A stretch of 64,000 nt of DNA from Anaerolineales bacterium (GCA_020634895.1 JACKAV010000005.1:124001-188000); one strand, 5' to 3'; counted from the first letter of the stretch, positions 53,252-62,764 are shown. A program made the numbers and translations. The notes: a model not told the origin generated them from the letters alone.

Positions 53252-54691
53252 CTATTCGGGGATCAAGGTCCAACCGGGGTTGGCTTTGAACTTCCAAATG
53301 AACGTGTAATGCAGCATGTATTTCATCCATGCGCCGCTCAACCCCATTTCGAGGTGTGAGACGAAGAGATCGCGTCCGTATTCGTTCGTGTATTTCTTAC
53401 GATCCGGTACGACGGGACGCATCACGATGGTAACGGCGTTGCCATCCCAGAGCGAATCTCCCATGCTGGCGACACATGCCGCCACCATCTCGGTCATGCG
53501 CTCGCTGTGTGACGGTTCGCGCCCTTCGACGGCGTCGATGATGTTCATCGCCACGACACGTCCGACCATGCCGCTGACCATGCCGGTGCGCGGCGGAGCC
53601 GGTGCAATGACAAGGTTGTTCTTGTTGGTGAACGGTTTGGAGATCGGTCCGGGAGGCGCAAACGCGATTCCTGCCGAGTACACGTTCGGGTAGGAGGGAT
53701 TGTTATATTTGGCGGGCCAGGCTTCGGGTGTTTGAGCCAGCTCAGGGTACGTCAGACCGTATTTTCCATCCACCAGAACAAAACCGGCAGGGTTGACCAG
53801 CTTGGAGGAAATATCCGATCCGTCCTTGCCGATGTATTTGAAGGGCTGACCCTTGAACTGCGGAATGAGCATGGCGAAGTCGAAATCGGTGGTGCCTTCC
53901 TCGCCTTCGTAGTTCTGCCAGTGGATCTTGCCTTCTTCAACCTTGGTAACGCCGGTCTGGACCTGATAACGAATGCCATGATCCTTGAAGACCGAGCGGA
54001 TGAACTCTTCGCTGACGAGCATGTGACCGTTGCGTTTGATCTGCACGCCGTTGACGCCGAGATCGCCCAACGCCGGTTCATTCGAAAGCCAGAGGATATC
54101 CGCCTTGTCGCGCAGCCCGCGCTTGACCAGATCCTTGTGGACATTGACGATGTATTCGAACGCCGCACCCTGACAGGTCGCGCCGGGGTGACCGGTGCCG
54201 ATCACAATCTTGACCTGCTCACCTTTTGCCATGCGGTCGCACAAGGCAAGATAAGCATCACGCGCCTTGAGCGCATGCGGAAGGGAACAGATCGAGTGTG
54301 TGAAACCGTTCTCAGGTCCAAGCCCGGGAGTACCGGCAAAGTTAAGCAGCGGTCCCGGCGCGATCACGAGATAATCGTAATCGAGGCGGACTTCCTTGCC
54401 CGTGCCGATCTCTTCGCCGATCACATACTGGTCGCCCGCGTCGGGATGAATTTCCTTCGCGGCAGCATGAACGAACTTGACATGCTTCTTGTTGTAGATC
54501 GGTTTGAGCTTGAATATGGTCTTTTCAGGTTTCATGTGCCCGATCCCAACCCACACCCATGAAGGCACATAACCAAATACATCACGGTTACTGATCACAG
54601 TAACATCGTGCTTTCTGCCGAGCTTGGTCCCCAGATAGAGCGCCGCTGTGTGCCCGGAAAAGCCAGCGCCTATTACGACAACTTTAGACAT
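53252..54691 (-). CDS. SQR-like FAD-dependent oxidoreductase
   Basis: 479 residues of the sulfide:quinone oxidoreductase/FCSD superfamily. FAD motif VVVIGAGFSGHTAALYLG at the start, a second Rossmann region, LDYDYLVIAPGP and a C-terminal KFKANPGWTLIP amphipathic end. Cys occurs in GHPGATCQGAAFEY and again later (VAACVASMG), so the redox pair known in SQR may be present. It may feed sulfane sulfur or reduce menaquinone. Sulfide oxidation fits the neighbourhood but is not proved. Confidence 0.82.
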   Translation of the reverse strand: MSKVVVIGAGFSGHTAALYLGTKLGRKHDVTVISNRDVFGYVPSWVWVGIGHMKPEKTIFKLKPIYNKKHVKFVHAAAKEIHPDAGDQYVIGEEIGTGKEVRLDYDYLVIAPGPLLNFAGTPGLGPENGFTHSICSLPHALKARDAYLALCDRMAKGEQVKIVIGTGHPGATCQGAAFEYIVNVHKDLVKRGLRDKADILWLSNEPALGDLGVNGVQIKRNGHMLVSEEFIRSVFKDHGIRYQVQTGVTKVEEGKIHWQNYEGEEGTTDFDFAMLIPQFKGQPFKYIGKDGSDISSKLVNPAGFVLVDGKYGLTYPELAQTPEAWPAKYNNPSYPNVYSAGIAFAPPGPISKPFTNKNNLVIAPAPPRTGMVSGMVGRVVAMNIIDAVEGREPSHSERMTEMVAACVASMGDSLWDGNAVTIVMRPVVPDRKKYTNEYGRDLFVSHLEMGLSGAWMKYMLHYTFIWKFKANPGWTLIPE

Positions 54692-54759
54692 CTTTTTCTC
54701 CTGAGAAAAAATTTATGCCCCGACAATGTCGGAACTGCCCTCCACAAGACATTCCGGTA

Positions 54760-55197
54760 TTACTCAAAATTTAAATTCTGCTCTTCCATAAACTTCTGAT
54801 ATGCCGCGATCGCCGCCTCCCCGGTCAGCAATTCTGCGCTTTCAGCATCCCAATTTTCGGGTTTCACTTTCACGAACCAGCCTTCGCCGTAGGGATCGGA
54901 GTTGATAAGTGAAGGGTTGCTCGTCATCGCCGCATTGACTTCCACGATCTCACCCGTCACAGGCGAGGTGACAGGTCCAACCCATTTGCCGCTTTCGAGC
55001 GTTCCCGCAGATTTTCCTTTTTTCACGGGGCGTCCGGCTTCCTTCGGCGTGGCGTTGACAATGCCCTTTGCCAGATTTTGCGCGACATCCGTGATGCCGA
55101 TCTTAACCAAACCATCCGCTTCGAGAATTGCCCAGGCGTGTTTCTCCACCCAGTAGAAGCGATCTTCAGGAATATTACATCCACGTACAGTTGCCAT
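54760..55197 (-). CDS. Lipoate-binding protein (GcvH-like), copy 2
   Basis: 145 residues with the lipoylation site GTLESGKWVGPVTSP near residue 69 and a GIVNATPKEAGRPVKKGKS leader loop. It differs clearly from copy 1 but shares the KWVGP site, so both may be LbpA-type. N-terminal MATVRGCNIPED has one Cys. Starts at ATG 55197, three bases after the zinc-finger gene ends. Confidence 0.86.
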   Translation of the reverse strand: MATVRGCNIPEDRFYWVEKHAWAILEADGLVKIGITDVAQNLAKGIVNATPKEAGRPVKKGKSAGTLESGKWVGPVTSPVTGEIVEVNAAMTSNPSLINSDPYGEGWFVKVKPENWDAESAELLTGEAAIAAYQKFMEEQNLNFE

Positions 55198-55200
55198 TTT

Positions 55201-55482
55201 TTATTCTCCTAATTGATGTTCACCTTGAAGGTGATACAGAAGTAAATCGAAAACAACCAACCGAATTTCATGTTCATATTCTGACACAAAATTCGGGTCC
55301 CTGCGAGCTTTCTTTGTAACCTGCTCATAGCTCGCTCCGCACACAGGGCACGTAATGATGTAGAACGTATGCCCCGTAAATTCATCGACGCGCAACCCCA
55401 GCGTATCACCATGATTCTCGGCAAGGTGATTGTGAAGTTCTGAACGTTTGCCGCTGAATTCACAATATGGACATTTAAACAT
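55201..55482 (-). CDS. Zinc-finger small protein
   Basis: 93 residues beginning MFKCPYCEFSGKRSELHNHL with a C2H2-like finger (C-x2-C ... H-x3-H) and a second TCPVCGASYE Cys pair. Sits between lbpA copy 2 and the Etf:menaquinone oxidoreductase gene, 3 bases from the former. Probably a regulator or assembly protein of the cluster; not recognised as a named family. Confidence 0.65.
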   Translation of the reverse strand: MFKCPYCEFSGKRSELHNHLAENHGDTLGLRVDEFTGHTFYIITCPVCGASYEQVTKKARRDPNFVSEYEHEIRLVVFDLLLYHLQGEHQLGE

Positions 55483-55534
55483 ATTAGATGACCATCACCT
55501 CAAAAAGTGACATACACATCAAAGCGCCTCAGAC

Positions 55535-57625
55535 TTAAGCCGCAACTGCTTCAGCGACAGCAGGCTCTTCCACGCCGACGGCTTCCGCGATGAGCTGAAT
55601 AATGTCGCGGACTTCGATCCTGCCTTCGTTGCCGGTCGTCTTGACCGCGTCCGAATACATGATCATGTCCTTCGGGCAGGTGACGATGAAAAGCTGCTTC
55701 TTATCACTGGCGTTGGATTCAAAAGTCGTCAACGCCTCCTTGATGCGGTTCTCGGCGGGACGTTCACCCGGAGCGACCTTGCCCATCCAGATCTGACCGC
55801 CGCCTGCGCCGCAGCAGAACGAGTTCTCACAGTTGCGCGGCATCTCGTGAAATTCCACGCCGAGCAGTTCAAGCAGCTTGCGCGGAGCGGTGAATCCGCC
55901 GTTGTAGCGACCGAGATAGCACGGGTCATGGAACGTCACCTTGTAATTCGACAATTTGTTCTTGACTGTCAATTTGCCCTCTTCAAAGAGTCGCAGCAAA
56001 GTGACAGTGTAATGCTTCACTTCCCATTGTCCGCCAAACTGCGGATACTCATTCTTGAGCGTGTTGAACGAGTGCGGGTCGGTGGTGACAATACGCTGGA
56101 ACTGCGATTTGCCAAACGCTGCCATATTCTGCTCGACCAACTGCTCGAACAAACCTTCCTCACCCACACGGCGGACATCGTTGCCTGCGTTGGATTCTTC
56201 CTTGTACATAATGCCGAAATCCAAACCAGCTTGATTGAAGATACGCGCGACCATCTTGGTATTCGGGATGACGCGTTCATCGAATGAAGCGGTGTCGCCC
56301 ACGAACCAGAGATGGTCCACGGGTTCCGCGGTTGCATCTTTGACCGGGAATTCCATTTCCTTCGCCCACTTGCCGCGCAGACGTTTGCCCTTGCTCATCC
56401 AGTTGCCGTTCGTGGCAAGAGACTGCAAAGCGTTCTGCACACCGCTGTCGATCTCGTAACCGTCGATCAACATGCGGCGGCGGATGTCCACTATGTCTGC
56501 CATCGGTTCATTGCCAACCGGGCAGACTCTTACACACGCGTAACAAGTCGTGCAGGACCAAACAGCTTCGGGGGAGATCACGGTCTCAGTAAGCGGGAGC
56601 AGCAGCTTCTCCGGGTGTGAGCCGAAGGTCGCTTCCTTGAGAAGATAACGCTTGTTCACTTCCAATGCCGAAGGGGAGAGTGGTCGCTGGTAGAAATTCG
56701 CCGGGCAGACATCCTGACAGCGATTGCACTGCACGCAGGCATAGGCATCGAGCACGCGCGTCCACGCAAGATCGTGGACGTGTTTCGCGCCCGGGTCAAA
56801 ACGCGTTCCTTCGATGACCTTGAGCGGAACGGCAGGGTCAAGCTGCCCGCGCGGATTTTGCTTGGCAAGACCCAAGTTAATGGGCGACATAAAGAAGTGC
56901 GTGTGCTTGCTGCGTGAAAGATACGGGATGATGAACATCACCCAACCGAGACTCACCCACCACGCAACATGCACGCCAACTTCGGAGGAACCCACCATGC
57001 TATTGAGAAAACTCGCAATCGGCATAAAGGGATCGGGACCTTCGTTGAGACGATACGCCTGACTCAACAAACGCGCACCAACATGCATTACAACGAAGAC
57101 ATCCACGATGAGCGAATCCCTTGCCTGAGCGCCCGCCAGCACTTTGGGATTAAGCAGAATATTGTCACGGAACGTGAGCGCCTTGTCCTTTGTGATAAAG
57201 CGGCGCACGAACATGACGATGATGGCGAACAAAAGAATGCCGCTCATCACGTCCGCAATGAGATTGAAGGTGTTGATCACACCCGCGGGCAGGAACTTGA
57301 ACGGGATGTTCTTTCCGCCGTAGACAAGATCAAAGCCGGGGATGAGACCTTCGAGCGCGTCTGTCAGATTGACGAACGCATACGTGATGAGACCGAAGAA
57401 CAATCCCATGTGGATGGCGCTCAAAACCTTACGCGCTTTGAAAATGGTTTGTTGGAACAGAACCGCCACCCCCGCCTTGACCAGGCTTCCGGGAATGTCC
57501 TTCAACTCAGGCGCAGGGCGTCCCTTGCGGATCGAGTCAACGATGGTCTTAAATCCGTGATAGGTGAATCCCACGGATGTCAATGCCGCCAAAATGAAGA
57601 TGATCTTTTCAACTGTGGTTAACAA
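55535..57625 (-). CDS. Membrane Etf:menaquinone oxidoreductase-like (EMO) FeS protein
   Basis: 696 residues. Six to seven N-terminal helices (to about 250) with a NarI-like heme membrane domain, then two 4Fe-4S motifs (CVQCNRCQDVCP near 297 and CTTCYACVRVCP near 357) and a C-terminal CCG pair (FHDPCYLGR and NCENSFCCGAGGG). This is the DUF224/EMO architecture known to link EtfAB to menaquinone. It lies immediately after etfA. End FCCGAGGGQIW holds the noncubane-type CCG. Confidence 0.87.
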   Translation of the reverse strand: MLTTVEKIIFILAALTSVGFTYHGFKTIVDSIRKGRPAPELKDIPGSLVKAGVAVLFQQTIFKARKVLSAIHMGLFFGLITYAFVNLTDALEGLIPGFDLVYGGKNIPFKFLPAGVINTFNLIADVMSGILLFAIIVMFVRRFITKDKALTFRDNILLNPKVLAGAQARDSLIVDVFVVMHVGARLLSQAYRLNEGPDPFMPIASFLNSMVGSSEVGVHVAWWVSLGWVMFIIPYLSRSKHTHFFMSPINLGLAKQNPRGQLDPAVPLKVIEGTRFDPGAKHVHDLAWTRVLDAYACVQCNRCQDVCPANFYQRPLSPSALEVNKRYLLKEATFGSHPEKLLLPLTETVISPEAVWSCTTCYACVRVCPVGNEPMADIVDIRRRMLIDGYEIDSGVQNALQSLATNGNWMSKGKRLRGKWAKEMEFPVKDATAEPVDHLWFVGDTASFDERVIPNTKMVARIFNQAGLDFGIMYKEESNAGNDVRRVGEEGLFEQLVEQNMAAFGKSQFQRIVTTDPHSFNTLKNEYPQFGGQWEVKHYTVTLLRLFEEGKLTVKNKLSNYKVTFHDPCYLGRYNGGFTAPRKLLELLGVEFHEMPRNCENSFCCGAGGGQIWMGKVAPGERPAENRIKEALTTFESNASDKKQLFIVTCPKDMIMYSDAVKTTGNEGRIEVRDIIQLIAEAVGVEEPAVAEAVAA

Positions 57626-57642
57626 CGTACCCTCCCGAAAAC

Positions 57643-57697
57643 GAAAAACGATATTCGATATTGGTTATTCGAAAACCGAATATCGAATATCGAAGGT
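57643..57697. repeat. Palindromic spacer repeat (gatattcgatatt)
   Basis: AT-rich inverted repeat cgatattcgatatt ... aatatcgaatatcg between etfA and the EMO gene. Confidence 0.65.
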
Positions 57698-58636
57698 TTA
57701 CAGCAACTCCAGCATCGCCTCGGCAACCTCGAACAAGTCCGCGGTTGCGCCATAATGCGCTACGTTGAAGATCGGCGCTTTCTTGTCGGTGTTGACCGCA
57801 ATGATCAACTCGGCACTCTTCATGCCTTCGAGATGTTCAGGCGCACCCGAGATACCGAGCATGAGATACATCTTCGGCTTGACCTTCAAACCAGATTTAC
57901 CAACCTGACGGGTACGCGGCAGCCAGCCCGCATCCACCACGGGGCGCGAACAGGACAAAGCCGCATCGAGCGCCTGCGCGAGTTCCTCGGCAAGCTCGAT
58001 ATTTTCCTTCCCGCCGATACCGCGCCCAACAGAGACCAGTTTCGTCTGGGAGGTAATATCCACGTCGCCGCCTTCGGGCTTGATGGCTTCGACAAATTTC
58101 ACCTTCAAAGAACCGAGGTCAACGGGCGAGGCGGTGGCAGTCGCCGCAGTCGAGCCCTGACCCGCTTCGGCGGGGAATGAACCGGCAAGACAAGCCGCGA
58201 TCGCCATATCCCCTTCGGGCGCAACCTCCGCCATCAATTTGCCGCCATACGCCTGGCAACCCATCATCAAATCCGAACCGATCTCTTTCACATACGCGGC
58301 GCACGGAACGCCAAGTTTCGCCGAAAGCCAAGCCGCCAGGTCCATGCCTGTCGCCGTCCAGCCGAACATGACGAGACGCGGTGACTTTTCCTTGACCAGC
58401 GCTTCGATGACCTTTCCATACGCTTCAGGATTGAACTGACCCAGCGCCGCATCGTCGATGTGGATGGTCGCATCAGACGCGAAGACATTGGCGTCCACGC
58501 CGCCTCCGACTACAACGGCAACTGCCTGCCCGCCCAAAGCGGATGCCAGTTCCTTGGCTTTTCCCACCAACTCGAACGACACATCGGAAAACTTTCCATC
58601 CATGTGTTCGGTGATTACGAGAATATCATTGCTCAT
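57698..58636 (-). CDS. etfA: Electron transfer flavoprotein alpha subunit
   Basis: 312 residues. N-terminal Rossmann-like domain and a C-terminal FAD-binding domain with VSVGRGIGGKENIELA, SRPVVDAGWLPRTRQVGKSG and the IAVNTDKKAPIFNVAHYG region. Accepts electrons in a heterodimer with EtfB. In this operon its partner is likely an Hdr-like complex and its acceptor the EMO protein. Directly after etfB with 8 bases between. Confidence 0.93.
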   Translation of the reverse strand: MSNDILVITEHMDGKFSDVSFELVGKAKELASALGGQAVAVVVGGGVDANVFASDATIHIDDAALGQFNPEAYGKVIEALVKEKSPRLVMFGWTATGMDLAAWLSAKLGVPCAAYVKEIGSDLMMGCQAYGGKLMAEVAPEGDMAIAACLAGSFPAEAGQGSTAATATASPVDLGSLKVKFVEAIKPEGGDVDITSQTKLVSVGRGIGGKENIELAEELAQALDAALSCSRPVVDAGWLPRTRQVGKSGLKVKPKMYLMLGISGAPEHLEGMKSAELIIAVNTDKKAPIFNVAHYGATADLFEVAEAMLELL

Positions 58637-58644
58637 GTTTGCTC

Positions 58645-59400
58645 CTACGCCAATCCCTTGCTCTTCAACAATTCCACGATCTTCGCCGCCACTTCCTTGG
58701 GTGAACCGTCGATCATCTCGGCATGACCCGTCGCCACAGGCGGAGCCATCTTCTTGAACGTAAGCCCCGAGCTGGCGTCACCGGACGGTTCGACCGTATC
58801 GATGGTGGCGGTCTGCGCAACCTGCCGCACCTTGCTGATGGGCGCATAACGCGGAGGCTTTGCCGCAGCCTGCACACCGACGACCATCGGCAGGCTCACG
58901 GAATATTTCGCGCCGACTCCGCCCGCGAATTCCTTGTTGACGGTTGCTGTACCGTCGGCAACTTCAACCGAACTGACGCCGCCGATGTACGGCATATCGA
59001 GATGCGCCGCGATCATCGGTCCGATCTGACCGTCGAGGTCGTTCGAAGCCTGCACGCCCGCGAAAACGATATCGGGCGACAGTCCCTTGATCGCTTCAGA
59101 CAGCCATTTGGCTTGCATGTGCGAATCCGCGCCCGGCTCATCCGCAGTGACTTTGACAGCCTTGTCCGCGCCTTTGGCGATGGCAAGATGGAGGATGTTG
59201 TCGAGTTCTTCGATCAGGTCCACCCCGACCACGGTCACCGTCCCTCCGACGGCTTCCTTCACCAGCACCGCCTGCTCAATGGACTGCTCATCGAATTCGT
59301 TCAGCACGAAATCGACTGAGTCAAAGTCCACGTTATTGCCGCTGACGGGAAGGTCATCGGCAATGCTGGGGATGTGTTTGATTGCAACAACTATGTTCAT
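58645..59400 (-). CDS. etfB: Electron transfer flavoprotein beta subunit
   Basis: 251 residues with the EtfB signature: IKHIPSIADDLPVS at the start, VDFVLNEFDEQSIEQAV, and the AMP/FAD loop DLDGQIGPMIAAHLDMPYI. Forms the soluble EtfAB heterodimer. Bifurcating and non-bifurcating forms cannot be told apart confidently by eye. Confidence 0.93.
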   Translation of the reverse strand: MNIVVAIKHIPSIADDLPVSGNNVDFDSVDFVLNEFDEQSIEQAVLVKEAVGGTVTVVGVDLIEELDNILHLAIAKGADKAVKVTADEPGADSHMQAKWLSEAIKGLSPDIVFAGVQASNDLDGQIGPMIAAHLDMPYIGGVSSVEVADGTATVNKEFAGGVGAKYSVSLPMVVGVQAAAKPPRYAPISKVRQVAQTATIDTVEPSGDASSGLTFKKMAPPVATGHAEMIDGSPKEVAAKIVELLKSKGLA

Positions 59401-59414
59401 TCAGTTCTCCTGTG

Positions 59415-59492
59415 TTTAAGTTTCAGGTATCAAGTTAGAGGTTTCAAGTTGAAGGTTACAGGTTTGAAAACTTTCAACCTTCAACTTGAAAC
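59415..59492. repeat. Dispersed spacer repeat (tttcaagttgaaggt family)
   Basis: aagtttcaggtatcaagttagaggtttcaagttgaaggttacagg then its rough inverse (ctttcaaccttcaacttgaaac). Confidence 0.7.
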
Positions 59493-59499
59493 CCAATAA

Positions 59500-60780
59500 T
59501 TACTCACCCCTCATTGACCTATCCAATAATTCAAGGATATCCAACACATCAACATGTTCATTCCCCGTGGACTTGACAGCGTCGCTGAAGCGCGAGACCT
59601 CGAACGGACAAGCCACTGCCAGCACATTCGCGCCCGTGGACGCGGCTTCCATCGCTCGCTTTTCAGAGAGGCGCATGTTCGTGTGCTTGGCTGTGAACGA
59701 GTCCATCCACATACCGCCGCCGCCACCGCCGCAGCAATAACCGTTCTCGCGGTTGCGTCCCATCTCGACCAGTTCCACGCCGGGGATGGCTTCCAGCAGT
59801 TGACGCGGCGCATCGTATTCGCCGTTATGACGACCAAGATAGCACGGGTCATGATAGGTGATCTTCTTATTGACCGGGTGCTTGAGCATCGGCTTGAGTT
59901 TATCGAGGTGACGCGCCAAGAAGGTGGTGTAGTGAACGACAGGTCGTTCAAAACCATACTTGGGGTACACATTCTTGAAGGCGTTCAATTCATGCGGACC
60001 AGTAACAACGAGTTCATCCCATTCATATTTGTTGAAGGTTTCGATGTTGTATTCGGTCATCATCTCGAAGAGACCCTTCTCACCAGCAAGGCGCTGTGAG
60101 TCGGCGTCGTCTTTTTCTTCCTTGCCGAGGATGGCAAAATCAATTCCGAGGGCGGTGAAGATGCGAGCCGCCGCGGATGCCGCATCAATGCCGCGCGGAT
60201 GGTAGGAAGGATACGAACCAACATACCAAAGCACATCCACTTTGCGACCGAGGTCTTTCATCACGGGGATTTCCACACCCGCATCCTTGATCCACGCATC
60301 ACGCTTACGCTGAGGCTGTCCCAACGGATTGCCGCTTTTGGCGGTGTTTTCGAACGCCTGCTGTAATTCGTTCGGAACGAACTTGCCGTCAAGGATCGCC
60401 TGCTCGCGCGCGGCGGGCATGATCTTGACCATATTCACTTCCTTGGGGCAGACCCGCAGACAGTTGGCACAGGTGGTGCAAAGCCACAACTCGGGCGCTT
60501 CGGTCAGGTCCATGCCGGTTTGAGCGTAGCGGTAAAGTTTGCGCGGACCGTAATTCCCGACCACATCCACCGGGCAGACGGCAACACATTTTGCGCACTG
60601 GTAGCAGTTCGCAAAGGATTCGGCGTTGGGAATGTCTGCAATCTTTTCGATCAGTTCGGGGGTGTATTCGGTGATGACACGCTGTTCGAACATGCGGTTC
60701 CAATGCCCCGAAATGTCCACGCCGTCAACTACGATATTCTCTTTTTCTATTGCTTTTGCTTTTTCAAACTTAGGTGCCAT
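59500..60780 (-). CDS. HdrB3/HdrD-like FeS protein with CCG domain
   Basis: 426 residues. N-terminal two 4Fe-4S motifs (CYQCAKCVAVCP near 60 and CTTCANCLRVCP near 100) joined to a C-terminal CCG domain (YHDPCYLGRHNGEYD, GYCCGGGGGGMWMD), an HdrC-HdrB-like fusion. By position after the hypothetical H gene and before etfBA, it corresponds to the sHdrB3 subunit of type II sHdr systems as I know them. Cytoplasmic; no membrane segment. Confidence 0.83.
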   Translation of the reverse strand: MAPKFEKAKAIEKENIVVDGVDISGHWNRMFEQRVITEYTPELIEKIADIPNAESFANCYQCAKCVAVCPVDVVGNYGPRKLYRYAQTGMDLTEAPELWLCTTCANCLRVCPKEVNMVKIMPAAREQAILDGKFVPNELQQAFENTAKSGNPLGQPQRKRDAWIKDAGVEIPVMKDLGRKVDVLWYVGSYPSYHPRGIDAASAAARIFTALGIDFAILGKEEKDDADSQRLAGEKGLFEMMTEYNIETFNKYEWDELVVTGPHELNAFKNVYPKYGFERPVVHYTTFLARHLDKLKPMLKHPVNKKITYHDPCYLGRHNGEYDAPRQLLEAIPGVELVEMGRNRENGYCCGGGGGGMWMDSFTAKHTNMRLSEKRAMEAASTGANVLAVACPFEVSRFSDAVKSTGNEHVDVLDILELLDRSMRGE

Positions 60781-60811
60781 GAAGTATGGTCTCCTGTTGT
60801 GTTCTTATTCC

Positions 60812-60902
60812 GTCATTGCGAAGGCGATGTTCTTCCGCCCGAAGCAATCCCCAACATGGTCATTGGATTGCTTCGTCGGGCTAACGCCCTCCTCGCAATG
60901 AC
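60812..60902. repeat. Dispersed palindromic element (gtcattgcga family), copy 2
   Basis: gtcattgcgaaggcg ... gaagcaatcc ... ggattgcttc ... cctcgcaatgac; the same nested palindrome as 52506-52598. Confidence 0.75.
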
Positions 60903-60905
60903 GAA

Positions 60906-61682
60906 TTACTTTCCGGCTTTTTTCAACCCAAGCAATCTTCGCGCCATATTGGGCAGGGTGGGAAGCAAGCCATTAAACTCTCTGCTCAAACGCCAACTGG
61001 TCGTTCCGTACAAGTACACGCTGTAGGCACAAGCCAGGAAGGCGCTGTTCGCGAACGGAGCGCGCTTCTCGTCGCTGGTCAACTCGTCCACGAACAGACC
61101 TGTCCCTTCGCCAAACTTGACGCTCATTGCACTCACCGAGCCAACGCGGACGTAACCGTCGGCGAGGTTTTCGGCTTGCAGGTTGTGGGTGCTACCAGCC
61201 AGCAAAGGCAAAATGCCGGTGCCGACAGTGGGGTCCCACAGCCAGCGAGTCCACAGCCAGTGTTCTTTGGGAGAGATATTGTGTAAAAGTCCGGTGGCGA
61301 GTTCGAGAGCGAGTCGCGTGTCGAGCGCGTTGACCTTTTCCACGAAGGCTGCCACTCGTACGGAAGCAGGCGCTTCATCGTGAAGCAGCTTCTCGAATAG
61401 AGAGTAATCACCCTGCGCAAAGTAGTTGACGATCGTCCGCGCGTTCGCCTTGGTGTGCGCGACAGCGGAAGCGATGTCCGCGAAGGAAGAGGCTAAAGAA
61501 GCAGAGTCAGTTTCAAGTCTGCGAAAGAGGCGGGCGTGACGTTCCGCCAATTCGTCCGCGATCGCGATCACATCCTCCGGCGCGACCTGTCCCAACGCTT
61601 CCTGCAAATTGGCTTGCAGTTCAGGATCGTCGGGTCCTGTCTTCTGCTTGATGATGTGACTCTGGCGCTGAGGTAAAGCCAT
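60906..61682 (-). CDS. Conserved hypothetical (sHdrH position)
   Basis: 258 residues with no Cys-rich motif or membrane helix. Mostly helical N-terminus (QRQSHIIKQKTGPDD), then WLWTRWLWDPTVGTGILPLLAG and SAMSVKFGEGTGLFVDELTSDEKRAPF. I name it by its place between hdrA and hdrB3, where type II sHdr clusters carry a hypothetical protein called H. Function unknown. Confidence 0.7.
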   Translation of the reverse strand: MALPQRQSHIIKQKTGPDDPELQANLQEALGQVAPEDVIAIADELAERHARLFRRLETDSASLASSFADIASAVAHTKANARTIVNYFAQGDYSLFEKLLHDEAPASVRVAAFVEKVNALDTRLALELATGLLHNISPKEHWLWTRWLWDPTVGTGILPLLAGSTHNLQAENLADGYVRVGSVSAMSVKFGEGTGLFVDELTSDEKRAPFANSAFLACAYSVYLYGTTSWRLSREFNGLLPTLPNMARRLLGLKKAGK

Positions 61683-61684
61683 GA

Positions 61685-62746
61685 CTATGCAGCCGCCATT
61701 GCTTTGCGATTGGAGGCGACGGCGCGCGCGGCGGCGAGACCTGCTTCTGAAATTGAATCATCAAGATCGGAAGGACCTGCAGCGGCACCAGCCACGAAGA
61801 TGCCGGGCACGGAGGTTGCAACCGTATCGAGACCACCTTCACCGCCCGCTTCGATGAAGCCGTATTTGTTTTGCTTCACACCGAGCAATTGCGCGATGGA
61901 GCGTGTGCCCGCGCTGGGTTCCATGCCGACCGAAAGCACGACCATATCCATGGTCACTTCCATCGGGCGGCTCATGGTTGTATCTTCGCCGCGGATCAAA
62001 AGTTTGTCACCCTTCTTGAGCACTTCACTGATAACGCCCTTCACATAATTGACCTTATATTTTTCCTGTGCGGGCCAGTAAATTTCATTTTCCCAATAAC
62101 CATACATGCGCATGTCGATGTAGAAGATCATCACCTTGCTATCGGGAAGCTGTTCGCGAATTTCGATGGCTTGCTTGCTGGCGATACCGCAGCAAACCTT
62201 CGAGCAATATTCGTTTCCAATTTGTCTGTCGCGCGAACCGACACATTGAATGAACGCAACCTTCTTCGGCACTTCGCCATTCGACGGGCGCACAACCTTG
62301 TGTTCCTTCAACATCTTTTCGAGATCGGTCAACGTGATGACATCGGGAAAAGAGTAGTAGTTGTAATACTGTGTGGCGCGACCGGGATCGAAATGCTGGA
62401 AGCCGGTGGCGATGATGATGGAGCCCACATTGAGGGATTCGGCGCTGCCGCCCGCTTCAACTTCGACGGTGAAGTTGCCAGCGCTGCCAGACATTCCCTT
62501 CACTTCGGTCGAATACTTCACTTCGATATTGGCATTGCTGGTGACAGCATTGCTGAGTTCCGCCATCGCTTCGGATGCGTCGCGCCAGTGATGGGTGAGC
62601 TTGGCGTAATTCTCACGGTCGGGTGTGCCACCAAGACGTTCACGTTTTTCGAGCAAAATCACTTCCCCGCCGAGTTCAGCCGCAGACCGAGCCGCTTCAA
62701 GTCCCGCAGGTCCGCCGCCGATGACCAACACTTTGTTAGATGACAT
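61685..62746 (-). CDS. Short HdrA-like flavoprotein
   Basis: 353 residues, a single FAD/NAD-binding module (VLVIGGGPAGLEAARSAAELGG) with a Cys-rich loop FIQCVGSRDRQIGNEYCSKVCCGI. Methanogen HdrA is about 650 residues and carries extra FeS domains; this short form matches sHdrA of sulfur oxidisers. It would be the electron-accepting flavin centre between HdrB subunits. Two bases before the H gene. Confidence 0.84.
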   Translation of the reverse strand: MSSNKVLVIGGGPAGLEAARSAAELGGEVILLEKRERLGGTPDRENYAKLTHHWRDASEAMAELSNAVTSNANIEVKYSTEVKGMSGSAGNFTVEVEAGGSAESLNVGSIIIATGFQHFDPGRATQYYNYYSFPDVITLTDLEKMLKEHKVVRPSNGEVPKKVAFIQCVGSRDRQIGNEYCSKVCCGIASKQAIEIREQLPDSKVMIFYIDMRMYGYWENEIYWPAQEKYKVNYVKGVISEVLKKGDKLLIRGEDTTMSRPMEVTMDMVVLSVGMEPSAGTRSIAQLLGVKQNKYGFIEAGGEGGLDTVATSVPGIFVAGAAAGPSDLDDSISEAGLAAARAVASNRKAMAAA

Positions 62747-62764
62747 TGATGTTCTCCTGTTACG

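Noticed and set aside
52608..55197. Glycine cleavage system H proteins
   Set aside because: The lipoylation site motif is KWVGP, no gcvT or gcvP lies nearby, and the neighbours are Hdr and lipoate ligase genes.
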